Positions 31,740 through 43,495 of a stretch of DNA of 64,000 nucleotides are shown here, in pieces. The translations under genes were made by a program, and so were the position numbers. Source of the DNA: Biomphalaria glabrata (Eukaryota; Mollusca; Gastropoda; Planorbidae); contig NC_074723.1 of NCBI RefSeq assembly GCF_947242115.1, positions 15,797,001-15,861,000 on the forward strand, read 5' to 3'. The first letter of the stretch is position 1. Every line of letters starts with the position of its first letter. The notes beneath the pieces are model-generated. The model made no database searches, was not told the origin of the DNA, and saw nothing but the letters and a program-made list of their open reading frames with translations.

Positions 31740-33020
31740 GGGGCTGCTGTTGAACCCTGAAAGGAAGCTTCCATATTTCAATATTATAACATTTTAAACA
31801 ATTATGTTTATTGCTTATAAGACAATTAGGGAAATGAGATGAAAAGTACAAACATATGAATTGCTTTTAATTGTATTTCTATTATTTAGTGCATTTATAT
31901 TGAACCTTGAAGATAGTAGGGGGCTCCACATTCTAAACTCCGGCACTGTCATCATCCCGCCATAATACGGTTGTTCGGAAGCTTTGCTTGGCCCACCGAC
32001 TCAATCTGAGACCAGACCACTCATCCATTCAAGCATAATTCGATCATTATAGTAAGATTGAGAGAGGGGGGGCGATAGGTTTATATTGTGCGTGTAGGGG
32101 AGGGAGGGGGAGAGTCACTACGTAATGAATCAGCTTCCACGCGCTAATTGATCGGATTATAAAACAATAACAATTATTGACAACCTGATGATGCATTCAG
32201 GGCCCCCCTCCCTTTCCGTTTCCTTTTTTCTTCACGAGGCATAGCCCTAAATTGTAGTCACAATGTACTGATTACATGAGGAGGTAATCAGCAGCTTCAG
32301 GAGTTTATTTAAATCTAATTAATGCCATGATATATGGCTATGTGTTTCTCTTTATTATATTTCTCGATTTCTCTTATTCTCTTTCTCCCTTTTTTTCTCT
32401 CTCTCTCTCTATCTTTCTCTGTCTTCTTTTTTACAAAGCTTATATCAACTCTGTGAGTCTGGTCAAAAGTTGGAACACATTTTTGTTCTCCATTTCGCAT
32501 TCATGGATCAAGTGAAAATTTGCCCAATTATTCACTGTAGCTGAGAAAACATGTATCAGTAAAAACAAAATTACCTATGAGTTAATTTTTTGTTTGTTTG
32601 ATATTGAAATAAGTGAATTAACCGCTACTTAATGAGAAATTTAGATGTATATATGGATTTAATCCCGTCATTACGTTTTGAAACGTTTCTTTTACCACTT
32701 GCTATTCTCGGGTCAAGTTGAAATTTTGCAAAATTTATTTTTCATAGTCAATGACCAATACACGAATTAATCAAAATTAACCATTATTTAATCCATTAGT
32801 ATTAATTAACTATGTTGGTTTATATGACAGAAAGGGAGCTGAACCCTGCTATTTTCAGCTACATGGCAATAAGTAGCGGTTCTTTCCTTTTGATAGATAA
32901 AGAACTGTTTTTTTCTTTTGCTTGTTTCTCACTATCTTTCTCTTTATACATTCTATATATTTGACTACATTTAGGTGTGTATTTTTTACACTCGTCAATA
33001 TCTGGTGTCATTAAAATAAT
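31740..33020. other. Unassigned DNA with scraps of repeat family R
   Basis: 32432-32545 (ACAAAGCTTATATCAACTCT ... TCAAGTGAAAATTTGCCCAA) and 32705-32745 echo the 5' part of family R (34.06 and 34.85 kb). A CT-rich tract lies at 32365-32430. No gene is supported. Confidence 0.5.
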
Positions 33021-33086
33021 TGCATGTTTTTTTTTTGTAGCTTTGTTTTAATTTTGCTCCTTCGTATTGCCCTTCGTTTCCTAACC

Positions 33087-33370
33087 ATGGCCACCGCTTC
33101 ACATATATTTCGTGGAGTCAACAGGCCTTTCAATGTAGACGCAATTCCTGCATCAGATCACTGTTTATTTCTATCCGTCGCATATTTCTGGAAAAATGTC
33201 ATCGACGAAACTGTTGCTCTCAAACTTCGCAAGACAGCTGAAAGCTTTATTTACGAACATTAGGATAACTATGGCGCCGCCCTGTCCGTTGTTCTTACTC
33301 ACGGAAGCACAGTCATACACTTTGCTTGACAATATGCTGCCTACATGAATACTTCCGGCGAATAGCGGCT
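33087..33370 (+). pseudogene. OTU-like cysteine protease remnant
   Basis: After an acceptor-like T-run and TAG, the plus strand encodes MATASHIFRGVNRPFNVDAI then PASDHCLFLSVAYF. The following text reads ETVALKLRKTAESFIYEH and, beyond a break, DNYGAALSVVLTHGSTVI. The order (C-L-F-x-S, then LR..., then a Y/H region) resembles the N-terminal half of an OTU deubiquitinase fold. It is broken, and the C-terminal catalytic His region was not found. The source may be a host gene or a selfish or virus-like element carrying an OTU domain; I treat it as a fossil. Confidence 0.42.
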
Positions 33371-33419
33371 CGGCTAGTTCTTTTAAAAGGTCCTGGTACA
33401 TGTGCTAAGGCCAAAGATC

Positions 33420-34055
33420 CTCTGAGAGTTTTAATTTTTAATTTAAAACGAGGTTTGCTTTCGTGAAACGATCTCTTCTGTTAACGAATGTCTCGCTTAA
33501 TGACTAAGTCTCTCCTTAAAGTGGGTCAGAACTCTCACTGAATCAGGTCAGAGAAAGAGCCCTTCGTTGTCGTCCTCCCATCATGAAAGTACAAGAGCAC
33601 GTTTGAGGAGAGGAATCTTTTTCTGTTTGGCTAATTCCATAGGAAGATAATTAGATGTAACACCATTATGCTTGCATTAATAAAAATACACCTGACACTG
33701 GATTGTTTGTTTAGCTCATTTTCATTTAAACTCCGTATCACGAAAAGACCTCAATAATCACATAAATAACAAAAGAAAAGAGCGAAACTAATCTGTGTTC
33801 AGAGGTGTGCCATGGCAAGGAAAATTATAATTTAAAAAAAGATAGAAAAGAATCTTTTAATGATATGAGTAGCCGGCCTTGGCAAAGAGACAACCTTTCT
33901 CCTCACATTGCAACATGGAAACATAAAAGTTGTTTAGTTTTTTAAACTTTCGTATCTGATCAAAGGAGTTATAAAGAAATAGATACACTTTACATGTAAC
34001 TAATCTGATATATTCTCCTGAATTAAAAAAAAAAACAACAACCCAGTTCGTTCCA
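33420..34055. other. Unassigned intergenic DNA
   Basis: No supported feature. Confidence 0.4.
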
Positions 34056-34060
34056 TCTCA

Positions 34061-34760
34061 CAAAGCTTAAAACCAACTGACTCTGTCTGTATGTCTGTCA
34101 GTCGTAAAAAGTTTGTACACGCTATTTCTCCAGCACCCAATCCTGGATGAAGTTAAAATTTTGTGTACAGGTCGTCGCTTAAAAGTTTGAAATTAACACT
34201 AAATAACCATACAACTTTCTATTTTCTTAAGTACTTCGCTAGCACATTGGTTAGTAAAAATGTTTGTAAAATATTTGACATGTTTCGGATGTTCCTTCAG
34301 AGTTGAAGATAGTTTACTTCCTAGTCCAAACCTCCCGCAGGACGACGGGGGATGGGAGCGGGCAGGATTTGAACCCTCGACCATCGATAAATCCGAACGA
34401 CAGTCCAGCGCGCAAACCGCACGACCAGGCTTAAGGAGGCTTGAGCCATCGATTTGGAATGTACGTTCTACAACCTTTGTATTTATACAATATAATAAAA
34501 AGCTATCACGGTAACACTCTCCCAAATCCCCCCTTCTTCCCCATTCCTCCCTTTCCCAACTGGTCCAGACAGGTGATCGGATCATAACGCATTTAAAAAG
34601 CTAAAAACATGAAATTACGCTAAACAAAACAATTGGTAAAAATATTTCTAAACGCACTGATTTGTTATTGTTAGTCAAGATCTATTACAAATTTAATTAC
34701 ATAACAGATCCAAACCGATACAATTACACTTAATATAAGAATGTTTGTTAAGTATTTTAA
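34061..34760 (+). repeat. Dispersed repeat family R, copy 2, split by a SINE
   Basis: The 5' part (ACAAAGCTTAAAACCAACTG, TCTGTCTGTATGTCTGTCAG, AAAAGTTTGTACACGCTATT) runs to about 34254 and the 3' part resumes near 34500 (GATCGGATCATAACGCATTT, ATGAAATTACGCTAAACAAA). A SINE on the minus strand lies between. It is the same order as copy 3. Confidence 0.7.
34258..34470 (-). mobile_element. tRNA-derived SINE, family C, minus strand
   Basis: On the minus strand a tRNA-like head has GCCTGGTCGTGCGGTTTGCG (A-box region) and GGTTCAAATCCTGCCCGC (B box). Then come a GC-rich body and the tail TCTGAAGGAACATCCGAAAC. It interrupts repeat family R. The body differs from families A and B. Confidence 0.75.
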
Positions 34761-34849
34761 ATTTTTTTTCATGTTTTAAATTATTTTAATGCTAACAAAT
34801 AATCAGCATTTGCCAATGATAAGTTGTACAGTGTCCTGAAACCGCATTA

Positions 34850-35500
34850 TTGCAAAGCTTATTTCAACTTTTTCTGTCTGTGTCTGTCTGTCTAGTAAAA
34901 AGTTTGTACACGTCATTTCTCCCACACCCAATCTCGGACAAAACAGAAATTTTGCACAATTATTTCTTTAACACAAAAATCAGTTTTAAAAAACCCAATT
35001 AGTTTATTAGCTATTGGTAATTAATTATTTTGCTTGGTATCTCGAACAAGGGAAAGAAGTTGTAAGAAGTCCACCTTACAGGTCGTCGTCTGAGGCTTAT
35101 TGAACACAAACATGAAATAGATACAATAGATAACAATACAATCTTCGATGTGTATACACTCTTCGCTAGCAGAGATTTTACCGTGTTGGCTTGAGAAGCT
35201 TTAGCCCACGAGTTCGAATTTAGGTCGTTCACTTTTTAAACTTTTTTTGTAAATACATTAAAATAGTGATCACACAGATACCCCGCTCTTTCTCTCCCAC
35301 CCTTTTCAAACGGGTCCAGACAAGTGATGGGATCATAGCGTATTGAGAAAGCTAAAAGCTTGAAATTACGCTAAACAAAACAATTGGTAAACATATTTCT
35401 AATCGCAGAGATTTATTGCTGTTAGTCTAGATTTATTACAAATATAATTAAATGGCTGATCCAAACTAATTGATACACTTAATATAAGCTTTGTATTTTT
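34850..35500 (+). repeat. Dispersed repeat family R, copy 3 (longest)
   Basis: It runs from CAAAGCTTATTTCAACTTTT through TCTGTCTGTGTCTGTCTGTC, AAAAGTTTGTACACGTCATT and ACACCCAATCTCGGACAAAA to GGATCATAGCGTATTGAGAA and CTGATCCAAACTAATTGATA. Class unknown; no coding capacity was found. Confidence 0.68.
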
Positions 35501-36311
35501 TTAAAGTATTTTGTTGCATTTTGTTTGTTGTTGCTTGTTATTGCTGTAGATGCTCGTTGGTAATGATATTTACTTAGTCGCGTGAGAGTTCTGCGTCTAG
35601 CTACAGTTCCCAACAATCTCAAAGACAGGAAGTAATGTAACAGAGTTAAAAAAAAAGAATTTATTTACTTCCGCCCACGTGGAAGGTCAGTTCTTTCATT
35701 TCGATGTTTGCGTTTCATTAAATCTGCATACTCGGGTGGATGCTATAAAGTCGATGATGTTATTATTGTTGTCTACACGGTCGTCTTCCCTTTGACTCTA
35801 CCAGGGTCACACAAGGGTCACACAGAGAGTTCACCACTGAGCAGGTCACATGTCTAGTGTGCGACAGACTAGCAGGACCGGAAGTCGATAAAGACCAACT
35901 GTCCTGACCGGAAAGGCAGACTTGTGGGTAGGTTGTCTGTTGGTTACGTCTAGTACAAATGCACTACATGGTGAAAGTGAAACATATGAAAGTGAAACAT
36001 ATGACAGTAAAACATATGAGAGTGATACATATGACAGTGATACATATGACAGTGAAACGTGTAAAAGATGTGTTGGAAACAAAAGTAACACGAAAGCCTT
36101 GATGTCATTTTAAAAGATGAATGCCGATTTAAGATGATGTCTGTTAGATCTATAGAAGGCATGTATTCGCCTACGAAAATTATAGAGGTATGCAACCTTG
36201 CTCCACTCTTTATGCTTATAGATATCTTGGCTTTGTGCATCCTGTTTTTATAGCCTACTTGTCATTACAAATAATAGAAAACATTTGGGAACCATTTGTT
36301 ACATTTAATAA
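35501..36311. repeat. Intergenic DNA with 15-bp array
   Basis: 35974-36061 holds about six 15-bp units (GTGAAACATATGACA type), which keep open an incidental frame SETYDSxTY. No gene is recognised. Confidence 0.6.
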
Positions 36312-38220
36312 CAGTGGTTCCCAAACTTTTTCTTTAAGGGAACACATAGCCCATTCTGAGCATTTAGCGGAACACTTTGCTTATTTTTTTAGAGACATTA
36401 ATTCACGTGTTGGACTACTAGTTAATTTCTTCAGTTTGTGGAACAGTTTGTGGAACAGTTTGTGGAACACCTATTTAGGCCTCCTAGAACACTTATTTAG
36501 GCCTCCTAGAACACTTATTTAGGCCTCCTAGAACACTTATTTAGGCCTCCTAGAACACTTATTTAGGCCTCCTAGAACACTTATTTAGGCCTCCTATAAC
36601 ACCTATTAAGGCCCCCTAGAACACTTATTTAGGCCTCCTAGAACACTTATTTAGGCCTCCTAGAACACCTATTTAGGCCTCCTAGAACACTTATTTAGGC
36701 CTCCTAGAATACTTATTTAGGCCTCCTAGAACACTTATTTAGGCCTCCTAGAACACTTATTTAGGCCTCCTAGAACACTTATTTAGGCCTCCCAGAACAC
36801 CTATTTAGGCCTCCTAGAACACTTATTTAGGCCTCCTAGAACACTTATTTAGGCCTCCTAGAACACTTATTTAGGCCTCCTAGAACACTTATTTAGGCCT
36901 CCTAGAACACCTATTTAGGCCTCCTAGAACACCTATTTAGGCATCCTAGAACACTTATTTAGGCCTCCTAGAACACCTATTTAGGCCTCCTAGAACACCT
37001 ATTTAGGCCTCCTACAACACCTATTTAGGCCTCCTAGAACACTTATTTAGGCCTCCTATAACACCTATTTAGGCCTCCTAGAGCACTTATTTAGGTCTCC
37101 TATAACACTTATATAGGCCTCCTAGAACACCTATTTAGGCATCCTAGAACACTTATTTAGGCCTCCTAGAATACCTATTCAGGCCTACTAGAACACCTAT
37201 TTAGGCCTCCTAGAACACCTATTTAGGCCTCCTAGAACACCTATTTAGGCCTCCTAGAACACTTATTTAGGTCTCCTAGAACACTTATTTAGGCCTTCTA
37301 GAACACCTATTTAGGCCTCCTAGAACACTTATTTAGGCCTCCTAGAACACTTATTTAGGCCTCCTAGAACACTTATTTAGGCCTCCTAGAACACCTATTT
37401 AGACCTCCTAGAACACCTATTTAGGCCTTCTAGAACACCTATTTAGGCCCCCTAGAACACCTATTTAGGCCTCCTACAACACCTATTTAGGCCTCCTAGA
37501 ACACTTATTTAGGCCTCCTAGAACACCTATTTAGGCCTCCTAGAACACTTATTTAGGTCTCCTATAACACTTATTTAGGCCTCCTAGAACACCTATTTAG
37601 GCATCCTAGAACACTTATTTAGGCCTCCTAGAACACCTATTCAGGCCTCCTAGAACACCTATTTAGGCCTCCTAGAACACCTATTTAGGCCTCCTAGAAC
37701 ACCTATTTATGCCTCCTAGAACACTTATTTAGGTCTCCTAGAACACTTATTTAGGCCTCCTAGAACACCTATTCAGGCCTCCTAGAACACCTATTTAGGC
37801 CTCCTAGAACACCTATTTAGGCATCCTAGAACACCTATTTAGGCCTCCTAGAACACTTATTTAGGCCTCCTAGAACACCTATTTAGGTCTCCTAGAACAC
37901 TTATTTAGGCCTCCTAGAACACCTATTTAGACCTCCTAGAACACTTATTTAGGTCTCCTAGAACACTTATTTAGGCCTCCTAGAACACTTATTTAGGTCT
38001 CCTAGAACACTTATTTAGGCCTCCTAGAACACTTATTTAGGCCTCCTAGAACACTTATTTAGGCCTCCTAGAACACTTATTTAGGCCTCCTAGAACACCT
38101 ATTTAGGTCTCCTAGAACACCTATTTAGGCCTCCTTGAACACTTATTTAGGCCTCCTAGAACACTTATTTAGGCCTCATAGAACACTAGGGTTCCGCGCA
38201 ACACAGTTTAGGAAACACTG
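36312..38220. mobile_element. hAT-like TIR element containing a 22-bp minisatellite
   Basis: The left end CAGTGGTTCCCAAACTTTTT is identical to that of the element at 9493. The right end GTTTAGGAAACACTG (to 38220) is its imperfect inverse (13 of 15). The flanking 8-mers do not match. Except for about 140 bp at the left and 30 bp at the right, the interior is the 22-bp array. No transposase is present. Confidence 0.55.
36462..38190. repeat. 22-bp minisatellite, about 78 copies
   Basis: The unit is GAACACCTATTTAGGCCTCC plus TA, with frequent CTT/CCT, GCC/GTC and CTCC/ATCC variants arranged in larger repeated blocks. There is no long open frame. Confidence 0.95.
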
Positions 38221-38344
38221 CATTCTACGAATCAAAGGCCCTAGCATAAACAGGGCATGGAAACAAAGTGTTCTAATTCCACATGTGTGTCTGTTTCTTT
38301 ATTTCATCTATCTCTGCAAGTGCTTTGTCAGTGTCAATAAAAAA

Positions 38345-38420
38345 AAAAGGTTACAAAGAGAGTTTGTTTAATACAAAACTCAAAATCGCCCCCCCCCCCG
38401 AGTGGTCCGCCCAGACAGGT
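38345..38420 (-). mobile_element. SINE family B, 3' fragment
   Basis: It shares GGTTACAAAGAGAGTTTGTT, CAAAATCGCCCCC and GAGTGGTCC with the body of the family B SINE at 6448-6600. The head is missing. Confidence 0.62.
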
Positions 38421-39205
38421 AAAAATCAGTTTCCGATATTTAAGAGTATGAATATGAGAAACTGAGAACTACAAACTGTCAACAACCACAAACTTATCTT
38501 CACCTATACAAAAAGAAGAGACGTTTGAGTTTTGTAAGTGTGTGTAAATTCTTGTGTACTGTTAGTCTAACTGTTACCACACGATACGGACATTTATTAA
38601 TGTTATTATTACATAGTTGCTATTGCTGTGTATACAATGAACTGATATATAAATGAAGATATGGTTCACTGTAAACGGGCCTGATTTTATTTAATGTTTA
38701 TCTAAATGATTTTATTTATTTTTTTGTAAAGAGGCAATCTCTTACTCAAGGACGTATACATATATAAGAACTATGGACGATCTAAAATATCATAATATTG
38801 GATTTTGAATATCTTTTCTAGTTTTTATATCAAAATGGGACGATCAGACGGACGAACGGACAAACAGACCTCGCAAAACGAATTGTAATTCACTTTCATG
38901 TTAAACATGGTGTTTGAACTCTTCATGATGCCAAATAACGAAACCAGAGTTGGGCAGCACTAAGTACTTCTTAGGATTAAAAAAAGTAACTAAGATGAAT
39001 ATCAATACAGTAAGGGAGACGAAGAATGGGGAAAAACTCTTCATTAAAGACCTTGTTGGGAACGATAAATAACCTAATGCAGATGGTGTGAAGCTTTGAA
39101 ATTTTGTAGCAATTGGCCCCTTTCTTTCAATGTGGTTACAGGACAGAATACAAGAGTCTATAACATTGCTAAATATAAACATAGTCACTAGTTTACCCTT
39201 ATAAT
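38421..39205. other. Unassigned DNA with repeat family Q copy
   Basis: 38783-38885 matches 28165-28290 (family Q). No gene is seen in the rest. Confidence 0.5.
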
Positions 39206-39207
39206 AC

Positions 39208-39815
39208 TCATTCATTGGCCTCCTTCAATCGTAGAACGACTATGGTCATGTGGCTGTGGAGCCCTATCCTGGAGAGACTCTCCCGTCCGCAAACACCGCA
39301 GGCCAAGGTGATTTTCGCTATCGCTACGGTGGTATAGGAGCTGGCCATTTTACGCTTTGTACGTTTCTCTTCCAGAGCTGAGACCCATGTTCTTTCGCTG
39401 TCCTTAGCTTTCTTGGTCACTGTCTCTCTCCATCTGGTGCGGTCTAGAGCTATGTCTTCCCACTGGTCAGTGTTGATGTTCACTGATTTGAGGTCCCGCT
39501 TTATTACATCTGTGTAACGGAGGTGGGGGCGACCAGTTTTTTCTTGAGCCAGTCGCAAGTTGTCCGTAGAGGATGACTTTCGAAATGCGATGGTCCTCCA
39601 TCCGGCGAACATGTCCAAGCCAGCGCAAGCGGCGTTGTCTGAGGGCTGTAAAGATGCTGGGAATACCTGTTCGTGCAAGGATCTCGGTATTGCACACTTT
39701 TTCTTTCCATGTGATTTTCAAGATCCTACGGAGACATCGCAAATGGAAAGAGTTTAGTTTTCTCTCTTGCTTTGCGTAGGCGGTCCATGATTCACTGCCA
39801 TACAGTCGTATACTC
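39208..39815 (-). mobile_element. LINE ORF2 C-terminal fragment, minus strand
   Basis: On the minus strand: LYGSESWTAYAKQERKLNSF, RCLRRILKITWKEKV, RRLRWLGHVRRMEDHRISKV, then after a frame change RPHLRYTDVIKRDLKSVNI and DQWEDIALDRTRWRETV. It ends in a Cys/His finger, CGVCGRESLSRIGLHSH. This is the thumb-to-C-terminus portion of a non-LTR reverse transcriptase protein. It is truncated at the 5' side and broken by at least one frameshift. It is the same general type as the fragment at 22.9-23.6 kb but a different lineage. Confidence 0.82.
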
Positions 39816-39819
39816 TGAG

Positions 39820-40230
39820 CATGTCACATGTCTAGGTCATTAGAAAGTCTCTTTCAGCTAAGTTATTTTAAGTTTCACTACAACAAAAAAATGAGAAAAC
39901 CCAGAAAATGTGAAACCAGCACTCCGTTTCATCTGCTGTTTTCAAGAATTAGATTTATGCCCTGAAAATCATCTTGAACTATACAGGAAATATAGTTAAT
40001 TCGAGTCCCAGGTGACCAACGTGTGGAAGTTGTGGAGGATTGTCCGTTTTTAAAAAAAAAAAGTTTTCGATATTAAGTTACTAGTTAATCAATAGGTCCA
40101 TGTATCTTTTTTGTTACTGTTAGAAAAACACTTCACTTTGGTAACGTACACAGTCCACGGGGATTAGAACTTAAGAAAAACTAAGACTTTTTTTATATAC
40201 ATGTTTTCAAGAATGAAAAATAAAAATAAA
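39820..40230. other. Unassigned DNA
   Basis: No supported feature between the two LINEs. Confidence 0.4.
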
Positions 40231-40231
40231 A

Positions 40232-42224
40232 GGTCAACTGAAAAGTATCAGTGGGCCAGAAATAATTGTACTTTTACAATGTCATAGAAAGTAGAAATTA
40301 GAAAGTATTATCTAAAAGTATTATTTAAAGAAACTAATGCAGAAAGAGTTTACAAAAAGTATATAAAAATTAAACACTTAACCCAAAAAGTAAGCAGACA
40401 GCTGCAGAGTGAATACATAAACAATGTAATATCTAAAGATAACAACAAAAACCTATGGTCATACATTAAGTCTAAGAAAATGGAAACAACAGGCGTAGCG
40501 CCATTAAAAGATGAACATAACATAATACATAATGATAATGAAACTAAAGCAAACATTCTAAACAAATACTTTGCATCAGCATTCTCAGCCCCAGGAGACA
40601 AAGACATATTACTGAATTTGAACCAAGTAGACAACATAGAAGATATAGTAGTACAAGAAAATGGAATTCAAAAACTATTAGCCAACACCAAACCAAATAA
40701 AGCTTCTGGACCTGATGGTATTCCAGCTAGATTACTCAAAGAACTAAGTAATGAGCTAGCCCCAGTGTTCAAAATACTCTTTCAGGCTTCACTTAACCAG
40801 GGCAGAGTACCAAAGGACTGGAAAGAAGCTAATGTCACCCCCCTATTTAAAAAAGGAGAAAAATCTGACCCAGGGAACTACAGACCAGTATCACTTACCA
40901 GCATCACATGTAAAATCCTAGAACACATAATATGTAGCAACATCATAAACCACTTAGACAAACATAATGTCCTCACACCATACCAACATGGCTTTAGGAA
41001 ATATAGATCATGTGAAACACAACTAATAGGACTAATTGATGATTTTTCAAAAGGTTTAGATAATAGTGAACAAATAGATGCTATCTTACTAGATTTTTCT
41101 AAGGCTTTTGACAAAGTTCACCACCATAGTTTGCTTAAAAAATTAAAATATTTCGGCATTAATGGTCCACTGCATCAGTGGATTAAAGACTTTCTGATAG
41201 GGAGAGAACAAACTGTAATAATAAATGGCTCTAAATCAACACCGATAACAGTAAACTCAGGTGTACCTCAAGGTACAGTCTTGGGTCCACTACTATTTTT
41301 AATTTACATAAATAATTTACCAAATTGCATTACTTCAGGAACAAAAGTCAGATTATTTGCAGACGATTGCATAATATATAGAACAATAAAAACAACACAA
41401 GACACAGATATTTTACAAAGAGAATTAGATGAATTACAGAAATGGGAATCAAATTGGAGCATGTCTTTCCACCCAGAAAAATGTCAGTTGTTAAGAGTAA
41501 CAAAAAAACTAAAACAAATTAATTCCACTTATCTTATTCATGGCAAACCAGTATCACAGATTAAAAACGCAAAATACCTAGGTGTTATAATAAATGAAAA
41601 ACTATCATGGAATCCACATATTGATGAAATTACAAAAAAATCAAACAAAGCATTAGGATTTATTAAAAGAAATTTCTATAAATCAAATAAGAACATAAAA
41701 CTAAAATGTTACTTAACCTTGGTTAGGCCAATAATAGAATATGCATCCTCCGTTTGGGACCCCTCAACTCAAGAAAACATTAAAAAACTGGAACAGACAC
41801 AAAATAGAGCAGTGAGATTCATAACAAACGAATATTCACATTTGACTAGAGTAACACCTTTAGTAAAATCACTAAATTTAGAAAGCCTTCAGGACAGAAG
41901 GCTCAAAAGTAAAGTAGCAATCATACATAAAACACTGAACCATAATCTTCAAATACAAAAACAAAATTTAATAAAATACTCTGAAAGACACAAAGATAAA
42001 GGCACATTCCTCGTCCCATATGCTAGGACAAATTTGTACAAATACTCCTTCTTCCCTAGTGCTATTAGAGCATGGAATGGGTTGCCTGAGCTAGCCAGGA
42101 AAACCAGTGACTTGGCAGAATTTAAGTCATTGGTTAATATGCATGACTAAATGCATGACGCGTAGGACGTAATCATCTTCTTTTTTGAAGTAACGTCTGT
42201 ATTATATAAGATAAGATAAGATAT
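40232..42224 (+). mobile_element. LINE, 5'-truncated, young, Jockey/CR1-like
   Basis: A 2-kb insertion with an open ORF2 segment, a short 3' UTR (GTAATCATCTTCTTTTTTGA then AGTAACGTCTG) and a (GATAA)n tail at 42207-42222. The 5' limit near 40232 is estimated from where reverse-transcriptase-like text fades. The endonuclease and ORF1 are absent. Its last 750 bp recur almost unchanged at 55819-56572, and an older copy ends at 4300. Confidence 0.82.
40480..42150 (+). CDS. LINE reverse transcriptase (ORF2, N-terminally truncated)
   Basis: A 556-codon frame from the first ATG; it is actually open from about 40288, so the ATG is probably not the native start. Conserved reverse transcriptase blocks in order: KASGPDGIPARLLK at about 73-86, DWKEANVTPLFKKGEKSDPG, NYRPVSLTSITCKILE, DFSKAFD at 205-211 (catalytic Asp205), SGVPQGTVLGPLLF around 261-270, and FADD at 293-296. 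A thumb and C-terminal region with CYLTLVRPIIEYASSVWDP follows. The enzyme class copies the LINE's own RNA at a nicked target site. The domain is intact, but the missing endonuclease makes the copy defective. The closest family look is Jockey/CR1-type. Confidence 0.88.
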   Translation: METTGVAPLKDEHNIIHNDNETKANILNKYFASAFSAPGDKDILLNLNQVDNIEDIVVQENGIQKLLANTKPNKASGPDGIPARLLKELSNELAPVFKILFQASLNQGRVPKDWKEANVTPLFKKGEKSDPGNYRPVSLTSITCKILEHIICSNIINHLDKHNVLTPYQHGFRKYRSCETQLIGLIDDFSKGLDNSEQIDAILLDFSKAFDKVHHHSLLKKLKYFGINGPLHQWIKDFLIGREQTVIINGSKSTPITVNSGVPQGTVLGPLLFLIYINNLPNCITSGTKVRLFADDCIIYRTIKTTQDTDILQRELDELQKWESNWSMSFHPEKCQLLRVTKKLKQINSTYLIHGKPVSQIKNAKYLGVIINEKLSWNPHIDEITKKSNKALGFIKRNFYKSNKNIKLKCYLTLVRPIIEYASSVWDPSTQENIKKLEQTQNRAVRFITNEYSHLTRVTPLVKSLNLESLQDRRLKSKVAIIHKTLNHNLQIQKQNLIKYSERHKDKGTFLVPYARTNLYKYSFFPSAIRAWNGLPELARKTSDLAEFKSLVNMHD

Positions 42225-42460
42225 CTATTTATAGTTTGTTCATAGACTGATTTCAATGCTGCACTCATGTAAACAAAAAGGATGCGGTGAAATAGGGGAA
42301 GAAACAAATACAAATAAATACAAATTCAGGTAAACAGTGAAGTCCACTATAATCCTACTTTCTCGCTACTTGATAAAGCTGCTTTAAATTATCCTACCAT
42401 CAGTCAAGAACAATGTAACAAATATTGTTTCACTTACTCAATCTATCTCGTAATTAGTAT
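42225..42460. other. Unassigned spacer
   Basis: A short AT-rich spacer between the LINE tail and the 64-bp array. Confidence 0.4.
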
Positions 42461-42463
42461 TCC

Positions 42464-43495
42464 CTTCATTCACACCAGTGGCGCTACAGGCCATGGAGGA
42501 CTCTGGCCTGAGTCAGCACATCCTTCCATTCATCCACACCAGTGGCGCTAGAGGCCATGGAGGGCTCTGGCCTGAGTCAGCACATCCTTCCATTCATCCA
42601 CACCAGTGGCGCTACAGGCCATGGAGGGCTCTAGCCTGAGTCAGCACATCCTTCCATTCCTCCACACTAGTGGCGCTACAGGCCATGTAGGGCTCTAGCC
42701 TGAGTCAGCACATCCTTCCATTCCTCCACACTAGTGGCGCTACAGGCCATGGAGGGCTCTGGCCTGAGTCAGCACATCCTTCCATTCATCCACACCAGTG
42801 GCGCTACAGGCCATGGAGGGCTCTGGCCTGAGTCAGCACATCCTTCCATTCATCCACACCAGTAGCGCTACAGGCCATGGAGGGCTCTGACCTGAGTCAG
42901 CACATCCTTCCATTTCTCCACACCAGCGGCGCTACAGGCCATGGAGGGCTCTGGCCTGAGTCAGCACATCCTTCCATTCCTCCACACCAGCGGCGCTACA
43001 GGCCATGGAGGGCTCTGGCCTAAGTCAGCACATCCTTCCATTCATCCACACCAGTGGCGCTACAGGCCATGGAGGGCTCTGACCTGAGTCAGCACATCCT
43101 TCCATTCCTCCACACCAGCGGCGCTACAGGCCATGGAGGGTTCTGGCCTGAGTCAGCACATCCTTCCATTCATCCACACCAGTGGCGCTACAGGCCATGG
43201 AGGGCTCTGACCTGAGTCAGCACATCCTTCCATTCCTCCACACCAGCGGCGCTACAGGCCATGGAGGGCTCTGGCCTGAGTCAGCACATCCTTCCATTCA
43301 TCCACACCAGTGGCGCTACAGGCCATGAAGGGCTCTGGCCTGAGTCAGCACATCCTTCCATTCATCCACACCAGTGGCGCTACAGGCCATGGAGGGCTCT
43401 GACCTGAGTCAGCACATCCTTCCATTCCTCCACACCAGTGGCGCTACAGGCCATGGAGGGCTCTGGCCTGAGTCAGCACATCCTTCCATTCAGAC
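42464..43495. repeat. 64-bp minisatellite seeded by a LINE 3' end, about 16 copies
   Basis: The unit contains CACACCAGTGGCGCTACAGG and CCTGAGTCAGCACATCCTTC. On the minus strand it reads EWKDVLTQARALHGL followed by a stop and RHW, which continues directly from the LINE C-terminal text in the adjoining 43496-43610. Copies vary at few positions (TGGCCTGA/TGACCTGA, TTCATCC/TTCCTCC). The 64-bp period rotates the frame, so no long frame forms. Confidence 0.9.

Noticed and set aside
32315-32515. Charged minus-strand frame ERERERKKGRKRIREIE
   Set aside because: It is a CT-rich simple repeat read backwards.
33024-33086. Hydrophobic MFFFCSFVLILLLRIALRF as a signal peptide for the OTU-like frame
   Set aside because: The stretch looks like an intron end (T-run plus TAG), and the better start is the ATG at 33087.
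35846-36113. Frames with SETYDS / SLSYVSLS repeats
   Set aside because: Generated by six 15-bp units; no context for a gene.
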